5,444 nucleotides of DNA from Planctomycetaceae bacterium (GTDB lineage Bacteria > Planctomycetota > Planctomycetia > Pirellulales > UBA1268): NCBI GenBank assembly GCA_947440895.1, contig CANETO010000167.1, forward strand, positions 1-5,444, read 5' to 3'. Below, one piece after another: positions 4,449-5,444 of the stretch. Positions within the stretch are counted from its first letter, which is position 1; each line of letters starts with the position of its first letter. The notes beneath the pieces were generated by a model that searched no databases, was not told the DNA's origin, and saw nothing but the letters and a program-made list of their open reading frames with translations. Made by a program: the position numbers and the translations under genes.

Positions 4449-5444
4449 CTACTGGCGACTGGCTGCGATCCGGCGGAGGTCGGCCTCCGCCTGAGGAAAG
4501 TCGGTGATGATCCGTCCGAAATCGTTGGCGTCGAGCACCAGGAGATCACAGGGCGAGACCGCGCGGACGGTGGCACTGCGGGGCTGCTGCAACAAGAGTG
4601 CCATCTCGCCGAAACACTCTCCCGCCTTGATCATTCCCAGTCGGTCACCAGCCGCCCCCACTGCCTCCAACTCACCGCGGCAGACGACGTAGAGATCCCC
4701 GCGCCGTTCCCCCTGCTCGACGATCGTCGCCCCCGCCTCCACCGCGAGCGGTCGAAACGCCAGCATCAGCGTGTTGAGCAAGAGGGCGGGGGCGTCGGCG
4801 AAGAACTCGCTCCGCGTGAGCACCTCGCGGCTCAGGCACTCGTGCCATCCTCGGCCATCCCGCTCCAGCAGACTGGTGGCCGCACGTGGCCCCCACGTGC
4901 CCGCTGGATAGTTGGGGAACTCGGTGGCTGGCGTTCCGGCCCACGTATCGAGCACCGGTTGCATGATTCGCCAGGATGCCTCCACGAAATCGGTCCTTGA
5001 GAAGAGTGTCGGGTCGCCGTTGAGCGCGCCATAGAGGAGCACTTCGTAGCCCGTGCCCCGGGAGGCTTCGAACGTTTCAGCGTAGTCGAATCGCATCCCC
5101 GCCCGCTGGAACTGGAACGCCGGACCGGGCCGCTTGGCCTGCATGCGGATTTCAACGCCCTGGAACGGCTGGATGTGGAAAATCAGCACATTCGGTTCGC
5201 CCTCGCCTTTGAACTGCACGACGATCTCGGTGCCCCGCTTCCAGAGCGACTTGCCGCTCCGCAGGTAGACCGGCATGCCGGCCCACCGCTCGTTATCGAG
5301 GTGCAGCTTGATGGCGGCGAACGTCGGCGTGTTCGACTGCGGATCGACGTGGGGCTCCTCGCGGTAGCCAACCGATGGGGTGCCGTCCGCCTTGACGCCA
5401 GCACCATACTGGCCGCGAACACAGTCGCGGGCAACATCACCGGG
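4449..5444 (-). CDS. zwf: Glucose-6-phosphate dehydrogenase C-terminal part fused to a cyclic-nucleotide-binding domain, partial
   Basis: The frame is open from the right edge to a TAG at 4451-4449, giving 331 residues that lack the N-terminal NADP-binding half. Residues 1 to about 201 match the G6PD C-terminal domain: VRGQYG (9-14), GYREE (26-30), TFAAIKLHLDN (41-51), RWAGMPVYLRSGK (53-65), FDYAETF (119-125), AGTWGP (181-186) and the usual near-terminal LLERDGRGWHE. G6PD oxidises glucose 6-phosphate to 6-phosphogluconolactone, making NADPH at the entry of the oxidative pentose phosphate pathway. Ordinary Zwf ends here. This protein continues in frame with about 125 residues. They include RPLAVEAGATIVEQGERRGDL and a textbook CNB phosphate-binding cassette GECFGEMALLLQQPRSATV (275-293), with Glu280 and Arg289 in the cNMP-contact positions. 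The chain ends after the C-helix. This suggests allosteric control by cAMP or cGMP, which is an inference. It is convergent with the QW-repeat gene. The internal ATG at 5276 is not the start. Confidence 0.93.
   Translation of the reverse strand, partial: PGDVARDCVRGQYGAGVKADGTPSVGYREEPHVDPQSNTPTFAAIKLHLDNERWAGMPVYLRSGKSLWKRGTEIVVQFKGEGEPNVLIFHIQPFQGVEIRMQAKRPGPAFQFQRAGMRFDYAETFEASRGTGYEVLLYGALNGDPTLFSRTDFVEASWRIMQPVLDTWAGTPATEFPNYPAGTWGPRAATSLLERDGRGWHECLSREVLTRSEFFADAPALLLNTLMLAFRPLAVEAGATIVEQGERRGDLYVVCRGELEAVGAAGDRLGMIKAGECFGEMALLLQQPRSATVRAVSPCDLLVLDANDFGRIITDFPQAEADLRRIAASRQ

Noticed and set aside
4440..5000. Plus-strand open frame opposite the G6PD-CNB gene
   Set aside because: It is a shadow of the CNB and G6PD coding sequence and carries no family motif.

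Overview
The window is high-GC bacterial DNA with short intergenic gaps. It most likely comes from a planctomycete. The lineage call is an inference from three things: the YrdC/protein-phosphatase fusion, the secreted QW-repeat (squalene-cyclase-like) protein, and a conserved hypothetical of a type I associate with that phylum. Start sites show only patchy Shine-Dalgarno sequences. No tRNA, rRNA, CRISPR array, transposase or phage gene was recognised.

Layout. Positions 1-379 (minus) hold the 5' end of a gene for an outer-membrane BamA/Omp85-type protein: a signal peptide, a proline-rich linker and the first POTRA domain. Positions 380-675 are a divergent promoter region with a 17-bp perfect palindrome, a candidate promoter on each strand and a 5'-UTR hairpin. 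The plus strand then carries four genes. These are a YrdC/Sua5-like domain fused to a low-molecular-weight phosphatase (676-1839), ribose-5-phosphate isomerase B (1934-2398), a conserved hypothetical of 190 residues (2619-3191), and a secreted prenyltransferase/squalene-oxidase-repeat protein (3299-4432). Converging on them from the right, on the minus strand (4449-5444, 5' end outside the window), is the C-terminal part of glucose-6-phosphate dehydrogenase, which continues without a stop into a cyclic-nucleotide-binding (CNB) domain.

How they fit together. The first two plus-strand genes keep the order of Bacillus subtilis ywlC-ywlE-ywlF (TsaC/Sua5, protein arginine phosphatase, RpiB), with the first two fused. 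The phosphatase has the Thr variant of the CX5R loop associated with phosphoarginine specificity. The YrdC-like domain lacks recognisable KxR and SxN active-site motifs. RpiB and G6PD belong to the two branches of the pentose phosphate pathway. The G6PD-CNB fusion is the strongest candidate for an undescribed mechanism, namely direct nucleotide control of oxidative pentose phosphate flux.

A recurrent small-scale feature is short tandem duplication at or just before the start codons of three of the four plus-strand genes: ATGCCC repeats at 676, 14- and 15-bp repeats before rpiB, and a perfect 15-bp repeat before the QW-repeat gene.
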